In this document: positions 17,002-25,841 of the stretch, in pieces
How positions within the stretch are numbered: the first letter of the stretch is position 1
Layout of the letters: every line of letters starts with the position of its first letter
Source of the DNA: Flexivirga caeni
GTDB taxonomy: Bacteria > Actinomycetota > Actinomycetes > Actinomycetales > Dermatophilaceae
Reading direction: 5' to 3'
DNA length: 63,444 nucleotides
Assembly (NCBI RefSeq): GCF_003724155.1
Contig: NZ_RJJQ01000023.1
Span: 1-63,444, forward strand
Notes under the pieces: model-generated
The model's database searches: none
What the model saw: the letters and a program-made list of their open reading frames with translations, nothing else
What the model was told of the DNA's origin: nothing
Translations under genes and position numbers: made by a program

Positions 17002-17814
17002 ATGACACCGACACTCCATTACCGCCTGCGCGACGTCGACGAGCACACCCTGCTAGCCTGCGACCCGCCGGGCGGCGTACGCGTCGTCGAGGCATTCGGT
17101 GACGTGGCGCTCGCCGACCACATCGCGATCGTCGTCCCCGGCAACGGTCACCACCTGGGCAACTACTTCACCGACCGGGGCCCGGTCAGTCCGCGGGCCC
17201 GCGGCGAGCAGGTGCTGCGCATGATGACGGCCCTGGCTTCCGACGAGCGGGTCGCCGTGGTCGTCTGGGTCGGTTACCGGACCCCGGCCGGTATGGCGTC
17301 GGCATTCTCCAACAGTTACGCCCGCGAAGGAGCCGACGACCTGGCCCGCCTGACCCACTACCTGCCGCGTTCCGCGCACCTGACGCTGATCGGGCACAGC
17401 TACGGCAGCGCGGTCTGCGGCCTCGCGCTCCCTACCGCGCGGGTCGACGACTGCGTCGCGGTCGGTAGCGCCGGCATGGGCGTCCAACACCGCGACCAAC
17501 TCGGCGTCGCCACTCGACTGTGGGCCGCGCAGACCGAGTCGGACTGGATCCGCTTCTTCCCGCACGGCCGGATCGGCCGGCTCGGGCTGGGCCGCCCACC
17601 ACTGCATCCTGCCATGCGGGCGACGCGGTTCGGCACCGGTGACATCACCGGCCACTGCGGCTACTACACCGAGGGCAGCGAATCGTTGCGCAACATCGCC
17701 CGCATCGCGGTGGGTCGGTATGACGACGTGACGCCCGCAGGTACGGCCGTCCCGTCCGCTGCGCCGATCGAGAACACCGCAGATGCAACGGCTTTCGTGG
17801 CGGTGCAGGCATGA
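17002..17814 (+). CDS. Alpha/beta hydrolase (DUF1023-like)
   Basis: A 270-residue alpha/beta hydrolase. The nucleophile elbow is IGHSYGSAV (about residues 131-139). The upstream strand IAIVVPGNGHHLGNYF and VVVWVGYRTP are typical of the DUF1023 family of actinobacteria. The likely acid is the Asp in FGTGDITGHCGYY, with His in GHCGYY as catalytic base. A GAGGGGG ribosome site precedes ATG 17002. It overlaps the ABC ATPase gene by 4 bp, so it belongs to the exporter operon controlled by the adjacent two-component system. Substrate unknown; it could modify or destroy the exported compound. Confidence 0.8.
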   Translation: MTPTLHYRLRDVDEHTLLACDPPGGVRVVEAFGDVALADHIAIVVPGNGHHLGNYFTDRGPVSPRARGEQVLRMMTALASDERVAVVVWVGYRTPAGMASAFSNSYAREGADDLARLTHYLPRSAHLTLIGHSYGSAVCGLALPTARVDDCVAVGSAGMGVQHRDQLGVATRLWAAQTESDWIRFFPHGRIGRLGLGRPPLHPAMRATRFGTGDITGHCGYYTEGSESLRNIARIAVGRYDDVTPAGTAVPSAAPIENTADATAFVAVQA

Positions 17815-18572
17815 ACCCGCAGAGTGGTCTGCCGGCGATCCTGTGCGAGGACGTCCGAAAGAGCTACCCACGCCGTGGTCAGGTGCTCGACGGACTCGAT
17901 CTGGTAGTCGAGCCCGGCACGATCCACGGACTGCTCGGTCCGAACGGAGCCGGCAAGACGACCGCCGTGCGCATCCTGTCCACGCTGCAGCGCCTCGACT
18001 CCGGTCGCGCGATGGTCACCGGCCGCGACGTGGCGCGTGATCCCGCCGGTGTGCGTGAACGCATCGGAGTGGCAGGGCAATACGCGGCCGTCGACGAGAT
18101 CCTGACCGGAAGGCAGAACCTGCAGATGTTCGGTCGGCTGCACCATCTGCGGGCGCGCGTTGCGAGAGCTCGCGCCGACAAATTGCTGGAGCGCTTCGAC
18201 CTGGTGGCTGCCGCCGACCGGCCGGTACGGCACTACTCCGGCGGCATGCGCCGGCGACTCGATCTTGCGGTGAGCCTGATCCGCAGCGCTCGGGTGCTCT
18301 TCCTCGACGAGCCCAGCACCGGGCTCGACCCGCGCAGCCGCAACGACGTCTGGGACGCGGTCCGCGAGCTGGCCGGCTCCGGCACGACGGTGCTGCTGAC
18401 CACGCAGTACCTCGAGGAGGCCGACCGGCTCTGCTCACGCATCTCCGTGCTGGACCACGGCCGGATCGTCGCGGAGGGTTCACCCGCAGAGTTGAAGGCG
18501 CGTGTCGGGGGCAACCTCGACGACGCCTTCCTGCACCTCACTGGCCGGCCGATGCTCGTGGGGGTGGCGTGA
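17811..18572 (+). CDS. ABC transporter ATP-binding protein (DrrA-like)
   Basis: A 253-residue ABC ATPase. Walker A is GPNGAGKTT (about residues 44-52), the signature is YSGGMRRRLDLA, Walker B is RVLFLDEPSTGLDP and the H-loop is LTTQYLEEADRL. The signature SGGMRRR and the short C-terminal tail are usual for DrrA-type drug-exporter ATPases, often found with a DrrB-like permease. Start overlaps the hydrolase stop and its stop overlaps the permease start. Confidence 0.92.
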   Translation: MNPQSGLPAILCEDVRKSYPRRGQVLDGLDLVVEPGTIHGLLGPNGAGKTTAVRILSTLQRLDSGRAMVTGRDVARDPAGVRERIGVAGQYAAVDEILTGRQNLQMFGRLHHLRARVARARADKLLERFDLVAAADRPVRHYSGGMRRRLDLAVSLIRSARVLFLDEPSTGLDPRSRNDVWDAVRELAGSGTTVLLTTQYLEEADRLCSRISVLDHGRIVAEGSPAELKARVGGNLDDAFLHLTGRPMLVGVA

Positions 18573-19405
18573 TGACCGCCATCTCTGCCGAATTACAGCC
18601 GCTGCCAGCACGATTGGCGTGGTTCGCCGCCGACACCTGGGTGGTTGCACGACGGCACGTCATGCGCCTCTTCCACCGCCCGGACGAGTTGCTCGGCACG
18701 CTGCTGATCCCGGTGATGGCAGTTTTGATGTTCGGGTTCGTCTTCGGCAACGCGCTGGGCGCGGCGATGACGCTGCCCGGTGACGAGTACCGCGAGTTCC
18801 TGCTGCCGGGGCTCTTCGCTCTCACCATGGCCTTCGGGATCGGCAACACCACCATCTCCGTCGCCTCCGACATACGCGGCGGTGTGCTCGATCGGATGCG
18901 ATCGCTTCCCATGTCGCCCGCGGCGGTGCTGGCCGGACGCTCGGTGGCCGATTTGCTCACTGCCGCAGTCGAACTCGCCATCGTGATGGGGTTTGGCACG
19001 CTCCTCGGCTGGCACTGGCATGGCGGGGTCGGCGCGCTGCTCGCGGCGTTCGGCCTGCTGGCGCTGCTGCGACTGGCCTTCTCCTGGGTCGGCATCCTGC
19101 TCGGTTTGCTGGTCAGCGGTCCGGAGGCGGCGATGAAGTACTTTGCCCTGCTATTCCCGCTGGCGATGGTGGCCGACACCGTCATACCGACCGACCTCAT
19201 GCCGGACGGGCTCGCCGGGGTCGCTCGCTGGAACCCGTTGTCCGCCACCGTGATTACCACGCGGCGGCTCTTCGGCAACCCGTCGGCTCCCACTACCTCG
19301 TGGGTCGCCGAGCAGGCGCCCGCGCTCGCCGTCGCGTGGCCGGTGGCGATCATCGCCGTCAGTATGCCGCTGGGGCTCGTTCGGCTGCGGAGGATTGCGC
19401 GATGA
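18569..19405 (+). CDS. ABC-2 type permease (DrrB-like)
   Basis: A 278-residue permease with about six transmembrane segments (residues 47-68, 84-108, 127-155, 162-190, 198-216 and 248-268). The conserved ABC-2 stretch RGGVLDRMRSLPMSPAAVLAGR lies after the second segment, and the Asn-Pro motif in RWNPLSA precedes the last. With the ATPase encoded just upstream it would form a homodimeric exporter for a hydrophobic compound such as a drug or lipid. Substrate unknown. Confidence 0.9.
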   Translation: MMTAISAELQPLPARLAWFAADTWVVARRHVMRLFHRPDELLGTLLIPVMAVLMFGFVFGNALGAAMTLPGDEYREFLLPGLFALTMAFGIGNTTISVASDIRGGVLDRMRSLPMSPAAVLAGRSVADLLTAAVELAIVMGFGTLLGWHWHGGVGALLAAFGLLALLRLAFSWVGILLGLLVSGPEAAMKYFALLFPLAMVADTVIPTDLMPDGLAGVARWNPLSATVITTRRLFGNPSAPTTSWVAEQAPALAVAWPVAIIAVSMPLGLVRLRRIAR

Positions 19406-19469
19406 ACCCCGCAATCCTGTTCGCGCTCGCCGGACGAGCGCGGATGCCGGCACAATGCGCCGGCGCTCG

Positions 19470-20192
19470 TCAGGAAAGCAGCCCGCCCACCCCGGTGACC
19501 GTGTGCGTGAAGTATGCGGACCGCGGATCGATCAGCTCGAAGTGCGCACAGCCGGCCAGTACCTGCAGCGGCACTCCGGCGCCGACGGCTGCCTGGTAAC
19601 TCTCAGAGACCTCCACTGGCACCCGGTCGTCGGCGTCACCATGCACCAGGCTGGCTCGCACCGGCGGGCGTCCGAGCATCGCCGGGTCCGCGGCGCGCCA
19701 TACGGTTTCGGAGGCCGCACCCATGAGCTCAGCCGCCGCGTCGCCGCCCAGGCCCAGATCACGCGTCATGTGTAGATCTAGGCATCCGGCGAGTGAAACG
19801 AACCCTATCACCGGCACTCCCTGGTGGGCCGACCAGGCCGCCAGGTGCCCGCCCGCGGAGTGGCCGAGCAGCACGATGTCGTCCGGCAACGCAGGGTCCG
19901 ACGCCACCGCGTGGATGGCGGCCAGCACGTCTGCCGCCATCGCCGGCCAGTCGCCGGGAATGCGACGGTATTCGATCGTCGCGACGTGAAAACCGTGTGC
20001 TGCCAACGCAGTTGATTGCGGTCCAGCATGTCCGCGGTCATACGAGGGCCGCCAGAAGCCACCATGTATGACGATGACGGTCGCGTCGCGCGATGCTGCG
20101 GCGGGCAGGCGCACATCATACACCTGATCGTCGTCCGGACCGTATGACGTCGTGCGATCCGGAGGCGGAGCGACCATCGAGAGCACGGACAC
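19470..20192 (-). CDS. Alpha/beta hydrolase, kynurenine formamidase/BD-FAE-like
   Basis: About 240 residues from GTG 20192 (ATG 20177 is an alternative). The oxyanion HGGFW motif (residues about 43-47) and nucleophile elbow LGHSAGGHLA (about 113-122) place it in the hormone-sensitive-lipase/KynB-like branch. The catalytic Asp is in HGDADDRVP and the His in CAHFELIDP. The family includes N-formylkynurenine formamidases and ferulate esterases; nothing here decides which. It is convergent with the exporter operon and divergent from a D-amino-acid dehydrogenase. Confidence 0.82.
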   Translation of the reverse strand: MSVLSMVAPPPDRTTSYGPDDDQVYDVRLPAAASRDATVIVIHGGFWRPSYDRGHAGPQSTALAAHGFHVATIEYRRIPGDWPAMAADVLAAIHAVASDPALPDDIVLLGHSAGGHLAAWSAHQGVPVIGFVSLAGCLDLHMTRDLGLGGDAAAELMGAASETVWRAADPAMLGRPPVRASLVHGDADDRVPVEVSESYQAAVGAGVPLQVLAGCAHFELIDPRSAYFTHTVTGVGGLLS

Positions 20193-20296
20193 GAAGATTG
20201 AGGTTACCGGGCGAAGGTGATCCAGTTAACGTTCGAAACCGAAATATTGCTACCGTCCGACCGAAGGTTGTGAACCATCCGGAAAGAGGTTTGTCA

Positions 20297-21580
20297 ATGG
20301 TGCTCGAACCCCTGCGGCCCGCCAAGGGCCAGGGCACCCCGCACGTCATCGTCATCGGCGCCGGCATGGTCGGCCTGTCGACCGCCTGGCACCTGCAGGA
20401 GCGCGGCGTCGAGGTGACCGTGGTGGAGCGCTCCGGGGTGGCTGCCGGCAGCTCGTGGGGCAACGCCGGCTGGGTCTCGCCGGGCCTGTGCGTGCCGCTG
20501 TCCGACCCGTCGGTGATCAAGTACGGGCTCAAGGCACTGCTCGACCCCGACTCCCCGCTCTACATCCCGATGAAGCCGGACCCCAAGCTGGCCTCCTTCC
20601 TGCTCGGCTTCGCGCGCCGCTGCACGCCGGGGCAGTGGAAGCGGACGATGGACAAGTTCGTCCCGGTCAACCGCCAGGCCATTGCGGCATACCAGTTCCT
20701 GGAGGACCACGGCGTCCAGGCGACCTCCCACGAGGCGCCGATCATGGCCGCTTTCCGCCGGGCGCAGGACGCGGTCGGTCTCGAGCACGAGGTCGAACTC
20801 ATCCGCGCGGCCGGTCTGGAGCTGGAGGCGACCGAGATCGACAACGCCACCCTGCGCGCCGAGCTGCCGATCGTCAGCCCGGACGTCGAGAAGGCGATCC
20901 GGCTCGGCGGGCAGCGGTTCATCAACCCCGGCGAGTATGTCGACGCGCTCGCGACAGCTGTTGCCGAGCGCGGCGGCCGCATGGTGATCGGCTCCAATGC
21001 GCGTGCGCTGCGGCACGGGCCCGGCGGTGTGACCGTCGAAATGGTTAGTGGTGAGCCGATTTCCGGCGATGCCGTCGTCATCGCAACCGGTGCCTGGCTG
21101 CCCGAGCTGGCCAGGGTCTGCGGCGTGAAGACCGCGGTGCGCGCGGGTCGCGGCTACAGCTTCTCGGTGGCCGTCACCGACCCGGCGAACCGGCCGGTGC
21201 CGTGCCCGGTCTACTTCCCGTTCGAGCGGATCGCCTGCACGCCCATCGGCGACCGGCTGCGTGTCGGCGGCACCATGGAGTTCGCCGGCACGGAGGAGCC
21301 GCTGCACGTCGAGCGGGTCGACGCGATCGTGAAGAACGGCCGGCCCCTGCTGTCCGGCGTCGACTGGGAGGACCGCCAGGACACCTGGGTCGGCGGTCGT
21401 CCGGTCAGTGTCGACGGCCTGCCGCTGATCGGCCCGACCCGGGTGCCGCGGGTCTTCGCCAACGGCGGACACGGCATGTGGGGCATCACCCTCGGCCCGC
21501 TCTCCGGCCAGCTGCTCGCCGAGCAGATGGTCACTGGTGTCACCCCGGCCGAGCTCGTCCCGTTCGACCCGACCCGATGA
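20297..21580 (+). CDS. dadA: D-amino-acid dehydrogenase (DadA-like, FAD)
   Basis: A 427-residue flavoprotein from ATG 20297, chosen because GGAAAGAGG lies 7 nt upstream; the open frame extends 68 codons further without similarity. The FAD-binding motif VIVIGAGMVGLSTAWHLQERG (about residues 17-37) is followed by the acidic strand end VTVVERSG and the GSSWGNAGWVSPG loop typical of DadA. The end motif GHGMWGITLGPLSGQLLAE is the family's C-terminal FAD contact. It deaminates D-amino acids to oxo acids, passing electrons to the membrane. It interrupts the usual arsA-DUF4177 gene order. Confidence 0.85.
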   Translation: MVLEPLRPAKGQGTPHVIVIGAGMVGLSTAWHLQERGVEVTVVERSGVAAGSSWGNAGWVSPGLCVPLSDPSVIKYGLKALLDPDSPLYIPMKPDPKLASFLLGFARRCTPGQWKRTMDKFVPVNRQAIAAYQFLEDHGVQATSHEAPIMAAFRRAQDAVGLEHEVELIRAAGLELEATEIDNATLRAELPIVSPDVEKAIRLGGQRFINPGEYVDALATAVAERGGRMVIGSNARALRHGPGGVTVEMVSGEPISGDAVVIATGAWLPELARVCGVKTAVRAGRGYSFSVAVTDPANRPVPCPVYFPFERIACTPIGDRLRVGGTMEFAGTEEPLHVERVDAIVKNGRPLLSGVDWEDRQDTWVGGRPVSVDGLPLIGPTRVPRVFANGGHGMWGITLGPLSGQLLAEQMVTGVTPAELVPFDPTR

Positions 21581-21611
21581 GTGGCGTTTCGACGGGGAAT
21601 AGGGTGACCGC

Positions 21612-21770
21612 ATGACCACGTGGGAATACGCGACGGTGCCGCTGATCGTGCACGCGACCAAGCAGATCCTCGACCAGTGGGGAGCCGACGGCTGGGAGCT
21701 CGTGCAAGTTGTTCCCGGCCCCGACGGCACCAGCCTGGTCGCCTACCTCAAACGGCCGAAGGAGCACTGA
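21612..21770 (+). CDS. Small DUF4177 protein
   Basis: A 52-residue protein starting MTTWEYATVPLI with the signature DQWGADGWELVQVV, which is the DUF4177 family. In actinobacteria this small gene is nearly always found between the ArsA pair and ridA, and its neighbours here fit that. AGGGTGACC precedes the ATG. The stop is 3 nt before the ridA start, so the two are co-transcribed. Function unknown. Confidence 0.85.
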   Translation: MTTWEYATVPLIVHATKQILDQWGADGWELVQVVPGPDGTSLVAYLKRPKEH

Positions 21771-21773
21771 CCG

Positions 21774-22235
21774 ATGTCCGCAGTGGAAGATCGCCTGGCC
21801 GAGCTCGGTCTGCAGTTGCCGGAAGTCGCGGTGCCCCTCGCGGCATACGTGCCCGCGCTGCGGGACGGCAATCTCGTCTTCACCTCCGGTCAGCTGCCGG
21901 TCGTCGGCGGGCAGTTGCAGGCGACCGGCAAGGTCGGCGCCGAGGTCACCCAGGAGGAGGCGGCGAAGCTTGCCGAGATCTGCGCGCTCAATGCGATCGC
22001 AGCCGTGAAGACGGTCATCGGCGACCTCGACCAGGTCACACAGGTGGTCAAGGTGGTCGGTTTCGTCGCCAGCGACCCGGCCTTCACCGGGCAGCCCGCG
22101 GTCATCAACGGCGCGAGTGAACTCTTCGGCAAGGCGTTCGGCGAGCGCGGTGCGCACGCCCGGTCGGCCGTCGGTGTCGCCGTGCTGCCGCTCGACGCGC
22201 CGGTCGAGGTCGAGATCACCGTCTCGGTCAGGTAA
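21774..22235 (+). CDS. ridA: RidA/YjgF family deaminase
   Basis: A 153-residue protein of the Rid superfamily. LVFTSGQLPVV (residues about 39-49), the central stretch CALNAIAAVKTVIGDLDQVTQVVKVVGFV, and the C-terminal HARSAVGVAVLPLDAPVEVEI match the family; the arginine in HARSAVG is the carboxylate-binding Arg of active enamine/imine deaminases. It is the orthologue of the gene between the ArsA pair and the metallo-hydrolase in mycobacteria (Rv3678c). A GGAG ribosome site lies inside the preceding gene's end. Confidence 0.9.
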   Translation: MSAVEDRLAELGLQLPEVAVPLAAYVPALRDGNLVFTSGQLPVVGGQLQATGKVGAEVTQEEAAKLAEICALNAIAAVKTVIGDLDQVTQVVKVVGFVASDPAFTGQPAVINGASELFGKAFGERGAHARSAVGVAVLPLDAPVEVEITVSVR

Positions 22236-22248
22236 GGCCGCAACCGTC

Positions 22249-23088
22249 GTGACCACTATGCGCGACTTCGAGGCGGTACCGCGAGTCCACGACCTGGCCG
22301 TGAACTGGCTGGCCAGGCCTGCCGCCGAGCGCGTGCCAGGATCGGTGCGGCTCGCATCGACCGTGCTCCTGCTGCGCGAAGCAGCCTCCGGTGCAGAGGT
22401 TTTCATGCAGCATCGGGCGTCGTCGATGCCGTTCGCGCCGTCGATGTGGGTGTTCCCCGGCGGTGGTGTCGACCCGCGAGACGAGTCCGGTGAGGTGCCG
22501 TGGGCCGGCCCGGCGGTGCCGGAGTGGGCGCAGCGCCTCGGGGTGCCGGAGCCGGTGGCGCAGGCGCTGGTGGTCGCCGCGGTGCGCGAGGTGTTCGAGG
22601 AGTGCGGTGTGCTGCTCGCCGGGCCGTCCGCCCACGAGATCATCTCCCAGCCGAATGACGAGCAGTGGCAAGAGGACCGGGCGCGGCTGGCGGACCACAG
22701 CCTCGCCTTCTCGGACCTCCTGCGTGACCGGCAGCTGGTGCTGCGATCGGATCTGCTTGCGGTGCAAGACCACTGGGTCACCCCGGAGATGGAGCCCCGC
22801 CGCTACGACACGTGGTTCTTCTCGGCCCTGATGCCGGCCGAGCAGGTTGCCGATGATCGCACGACGGAAGCGTCCGAAGCCGGATGGCATCGTCCCGCCG
22901 ACGTGCTCCGGGAAGCGAGCGCCGGGGCGGCGAGCCTGCTGCCGCCGACGGTCGTGCAACTGCAGCGAGTTTCCGGCTGGGGAAGTTTCGACCCGGTGAC
23001 GACCAGTCGCGCCGGTCTGCTGCCGGTCATGCCGGAGCCGGTGCAGGTCGGCGACCGCGTGGTCCTGCGCGCTCAGCTCAACGACTGA
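22249..23088 (+). CDS. NUDIX hydrolase (NUDT19-like)
   Basis: About 279 residues from GTG 22249 (AAGG upstream) or ATG 22258. The Nudix box is split: GGGVDPRDE (about residues 69-77) is separated by a ~30-residue insert from REVFEECGVLL (about 117-127), the arrangement of NUDT19/RP2-type acyl-CoA diphosphatases. It probably cleaves a CoA or nucleotide diphosphate. It sits directly after ridA, as in many actinobacteria. Confidence 0.85.
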   Translation: MTTMRDFEAVPRVHDLAVNWLARPAAERVPGSVRLASTVLLLREAASGAEVFMQHRASSMPFAPSMWVFPGGGVDPRDESGEVPWAGPAVPEWAQRLGVPEPVAQALVVAAVREVFEECGVLLAGPSAHEIISQPNDEQWQEDRARLADHSLAFSDLLRDRQLVLRSDLLAVQDHWVTPEMEPRRYDTWFFSALMPAEQVADDRTTEASEAGWHRPADVLREASAGAASLLPPTVVQLQRVSGWGSFDPVTTSRAGLLPVMPEPVQVGDRVVLRAQLND

Positions 23089-23109
23089 CGTCCGCCGGAG
23101 TGCACCGGC

Positions 23110-23949
23110 TCAGCCGTTGGCCAGTGCCTTGACGCGCGACAGGTCGCCGTTGAACCAGTCATGGTCGATCGGCGAACTCGTGTACTGCCACATCGTGTAG
23201 TAGGGCCAGCGGCCGGGCAGCGTGCCGGGCGACGAGCTGTAGCGCGCGATCCACAACGGGTTGGTCTGGTTGAAGGCCGTGGTGTTGCCGGTGCAGGTCT
23301 GCCACCAGTCGGCGGTCGTGTAGATGACCGCGTCGCGCCCGGTCTTGCGCCGATATTCGGTGAGGAAGGACCGGATCCAGGAAGTCATCGCCGACTGCGA
23401 AAGGCCGTAACACGTTGCGCCATAAGGGTTGTACTCGATGTCGAGCATGCCTGGCAGTGTCTTGCCGTCCTTGGACCAGCCGCCGCCGTGCGCCACGAAA
23501 TAGGCCGCCTGGTTGACCGCGGAGGAGCCGGCCGGGTTGGCGAAGTGGTAGGCCCCGCGAACAATGCCCGCCCGGTAGCTGCCGTCGTACTGCTGGGCGA
23601 AGTAGGGGTTCGTGTAGTAGTTGCCCTCGGTCGCCTTGGTGTAGGCCCAGCGCACGCCCGAGCGGTACTGCGAGCTCCAGTCCACGTTGCCCTGGTATGC
23701 CGCGACGTCGATCCCCAGGGTCGCGTTCGCGCTGGACAGCGGGCGGACCAGCGCGCCCGAGTCGGCGCCGGTCTTGCTGTCGTGGTGTTCCCAGCCGGCA
23801 TACGCATCGCCGAGCCGCTGGATCCCAGCCCGTTTGGCCGCTGCCGTGGGCCGCTGGGCGTGGCTGGCAGCTGCGTGAGCCGGCCCGGCGGCGGCTACGA
23901 AGGTAAGCGCCGTGAGTGCGGCGCAGGACGTGAGCAGGGATTTCTTCAT
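23110..23949 (-). CDS. Secreted GH25 muramidase
   Basis: A 279-residue protein starting at ATG 23949, which has GAGAGG just upstream. A signal peptide (MKKSLLTSC followed by a hydrophobic core and cleavage near AHAAA) precedes a linker and a GH25 lysozyme domain: LGIDVAAYQGNVDW, FAYTKATEG-like WAYTKATEGNYY, RGAYHFANP, MLDIEYNPYG (catalytic Asp-x-Glu) and TMWQYTSS. It would hydrolyse MurNAc-GlcNAc bonds in peptidoglycan, for cell-wall turnover or competition. It is the only clearly exported enzyme within the ridA-crp block, and is transcribed against it. Confidence 0.9.
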   Translation of the reverse strand: MKKSLLTSCAALTALTFVAAAGPAHAAASHAQRPTAAAKRAGIQRLGDAYAGWEHHDSKTGADSGALVRPLSSANATLGIDVAAYQGNVDWSSQYRSGVRWAYTKATEGNYYTNPYFAQQYDGSYRAGIVRGAYHFANPAGSSAVNQAAYFVAHGGGWSKDGKTLPGMLDIEYNPYGATCYGLSQSAMTSWIRSFLTEYRRKTGRDAVIYTTADWWQTCTGNTTAFNQTNPLWIARYSSSPGTLPGRWPYYTMWQYTSSPIDHDWFNGDLSRVKALANG

Positions 23950-24098
23950 CGAGACCTCTCGCAGGTGGAACGGCAGGACGCCGTGGCCCCGAGCCCACAG
24001 CAGCAACAGCTTTCACGGTAATCACGCCAGGTCTACAGCGCGCCAAAGTCCGGTCAAGGCTCGGTCAAGTTGGGTAAGAGCGGACTACGGTTGTCCGC

Positions 24099-24902
24099 AT
24101 GACGACAGGCACGGTATGGCGCGGCGGCGCCCTGGGCGACCAGGTGCGCGCGGTGCTCGCCCCCAATCCCGGGCCGATGACCCTGGACGGCACCAACACC
24201 TGGATCCTGCACGTCCCCGGCGACACCGTGGCCGCAGTCGTCGATCCGGGACCGCTGCACGAGGGTCACCTCCAGGAAGTGCTGCGCCAGGTCGGCGCCC
24301 GCGGCGCCCGCGTCGCCCTCACACTGGTCACACACTGGCACCACGACCACACGGAGTCGCTGGAGCGGTGGGCGGAGCTGACCCAGGCGCCGGTGCGTGG
24401 GGGCGGACGTGGCCCGGATTTTGCCGATGATGAGCGAATCTCCCTCGGATCGCTGCAGATCCGAGTGCTGCTCACTCCTGGGCACACCGCCGACTCGGTC
24501 TCGTTCCACCTGCCCGATGCGGGCGCGCTGCTCACCGGCGACACCGTGCTCGGGCGCGGCACGACCGTGGTGGCGCACCCGGACGGAGCGCTCGGCCCCT
24601 ACCTCGCGTCCCTGGACAAGTTGCACGCCGTCGCCGCGGCGCATCCGACCGCGCTGGCGCCGGCGCACGGGCCGACACACGCCGACGCCGCGACTGTCAT
24701 TGCGGCATACCGGCAGCACCGCGCCGAACGACTCGACCAGGTGCGGGCCGCCCTGGCGGCAGGTGACGACGAAGCGACCGACGTCGCGCAGGCGGTGGTC
24801 GAGCGGGTCTACGCCGACGTGCCGCGCGAGGTGTGGCCGGCGGCGAAGTGGAGCGTCCAGGCCCAGCTGGACTACCTCGCCGCAAACGGTCAGGCCGGCT
24901 GA
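24099..24902 (+). CDS. Metallo-beta-lactamase fold hydrolase (LACTB2-like)
   Basis: A 267-residue MBL-fold protein. Metal ligands appear in THWHHDHTES (about residues 79-88), LLTPGHTADS and LTGDTVLG, and APAHGPTH closes the site. The C-terminal helical part (YRQHRAERLDQVRAAL...) is the winged-helix of the LACTB2/Rv3677c group. That group includes ribonucleases, so an RNA or thioester substrate is possible. Its last 13 bp overlap the 3' end of the convergent PP2C gene. Confidence 0.87.
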   Translation: MTTGTVWRGGALGDQVRAVLAPNPGPMTLDGTNTWILHVPGDTVAAVVDPGPLHEGHLQEVLRQVGARGARVALTLVTHWHHDHTESLERWAELTQAPVRGGGRGPDFADDERISLGSLQIRVLLTPGHTADSVSFHLPDAGALLTGDTVLGRGTTVVAHPDGALGPYLASLDKLHAVAAAHPTALAPAHGPTHADAATVIAAYRQHRAERLDQVRAALAAGDDEATDVAQAVVERVYADVPREVWPAAKWSVQAQLDYLAANGQAG

Positions 24903-25750
24903 GGCGCCAGTGCCGCGATCACCACGCTGATGTTGTCGGCGCCCCCGGACGCATTCGCGAATCCGACCAGACCATCGGTGATTTCCGTCGGATCGTCGCC
25001 GCGTGCGGCGCGGACGCGCTGCACCAGGTCCCAGAGATCGGCCGGTGCCGAGCAGTAGTTCCACAAGCCGTCGCTGCATACGATCAGCCAGCCCGGCTCC
25101 TCCGCCAGCAGATGAGCCAGGCGTGGGGTCAGGTCCTTGGGCGCGTTGCGTCCGAGCCATCGGGTGATCGCGTGGGCGTTCGGCGCGTTCTCGGCGTTCT
25201 CCCGCGGGACGCCGCGGCGGATCAGCTCGTGCGCCATCGAGTCGTCCGATCCGAGCTGGACCGCGCGCTCCGGGCCGGATGCCGGAATCCAGTAGACCCG
25301 GCTGTCGCCGACGTTCCCGCCGACGATCAGGTTGTCCTCGACGATGGCCGCCGCCATCGTGCACGACGGGGGTGTCGGGTCGTCTGCTCCGCCCGTTTCG
25401 GCCGCTGCCGCACTACCGGCCTGCGCGGCGTCGGCGAATGCCTGCGCCGCCGTCTCCAGCCAGACGTCCTGCGCGACCCCCCGCCGAGGCATCGGCTGGG
25501 ACAGTCGTTCCATCGCGGCGACCGAAGCCGCTTGCGAGGCGAGCTGGGAGTCGGTCGACGTCGACACGCCGTCACAGACCACGAGCACGGCTCGCGCGCC
25601 CTGTTCCTCGGAGGCGGCAAGCGCGATCGAGTCTTCGTTGCGATGGTGTCGTTGCCCGATGTCGGACTGGCCGGCAACCCACGGATGTGGTGACAGGACA
25701 ATGTGATTGCGCGGATCGTCCGCCGCATCCGATGACCGGCTGTTCTGCAC
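24890..25750 (-). CDS. PP2C-family serine/threonine phosphatase
   Basis: A 286-residue PPM phosphatase. Metal-binding motifs are present in order: GQRHHRNEDSIAL, VVCDGVSTS, NVGDSRVYW, CSDGLWNY and GGADNISVVI at the C-terminus. No membrane segment or extra domain is visible. It probably reverses Ser/Thr kinase signalling; no kinase gene is adjacent. It overlaps the convergent MBL gene at its 3' end. Confidence 0.9.
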   Translation of the reverse strand: MQNSRSSDAADDPRNHIVLSPHPWVAGQSDIGQRHHRNEDSIALAASEEQGARAVLVVCDGVSTSTDSQLASQAASVAAMERLSQPMPRRGVAQDVWLETAAQAFADAAQAGSAAAAETGGADDPTPPSCTMAAAIVEDNLIVGGNVGDSRVYWIPASGPERAVQLGSDDSMAHELIRRGVPRENAENAPNAHAITRWLGRNAPKDLTPRLAHLLAEEPGWLIVCSDGLWNYCSAPADLWDLVQRVRAARGDDPTEITDGLVGFANASGGADNISVVIAALAPQPA

Positions 25751-25841
25751 TGCCGTGCCCTCCTTCTGGTCCGCGCGAGGTGTGCCGACAGACAGACGCT
25801 GCCGTGGCGAGGGTGGTTCCGGGCGGCGACCGCCAGGAGAG

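Noticed and set aside
22249-23088. Frameshift in the NUDIX gene because the Nudix box is split
   Set aside because: The frame is continuous, and a split box with an insert is normal for NUDT19-like proteins.
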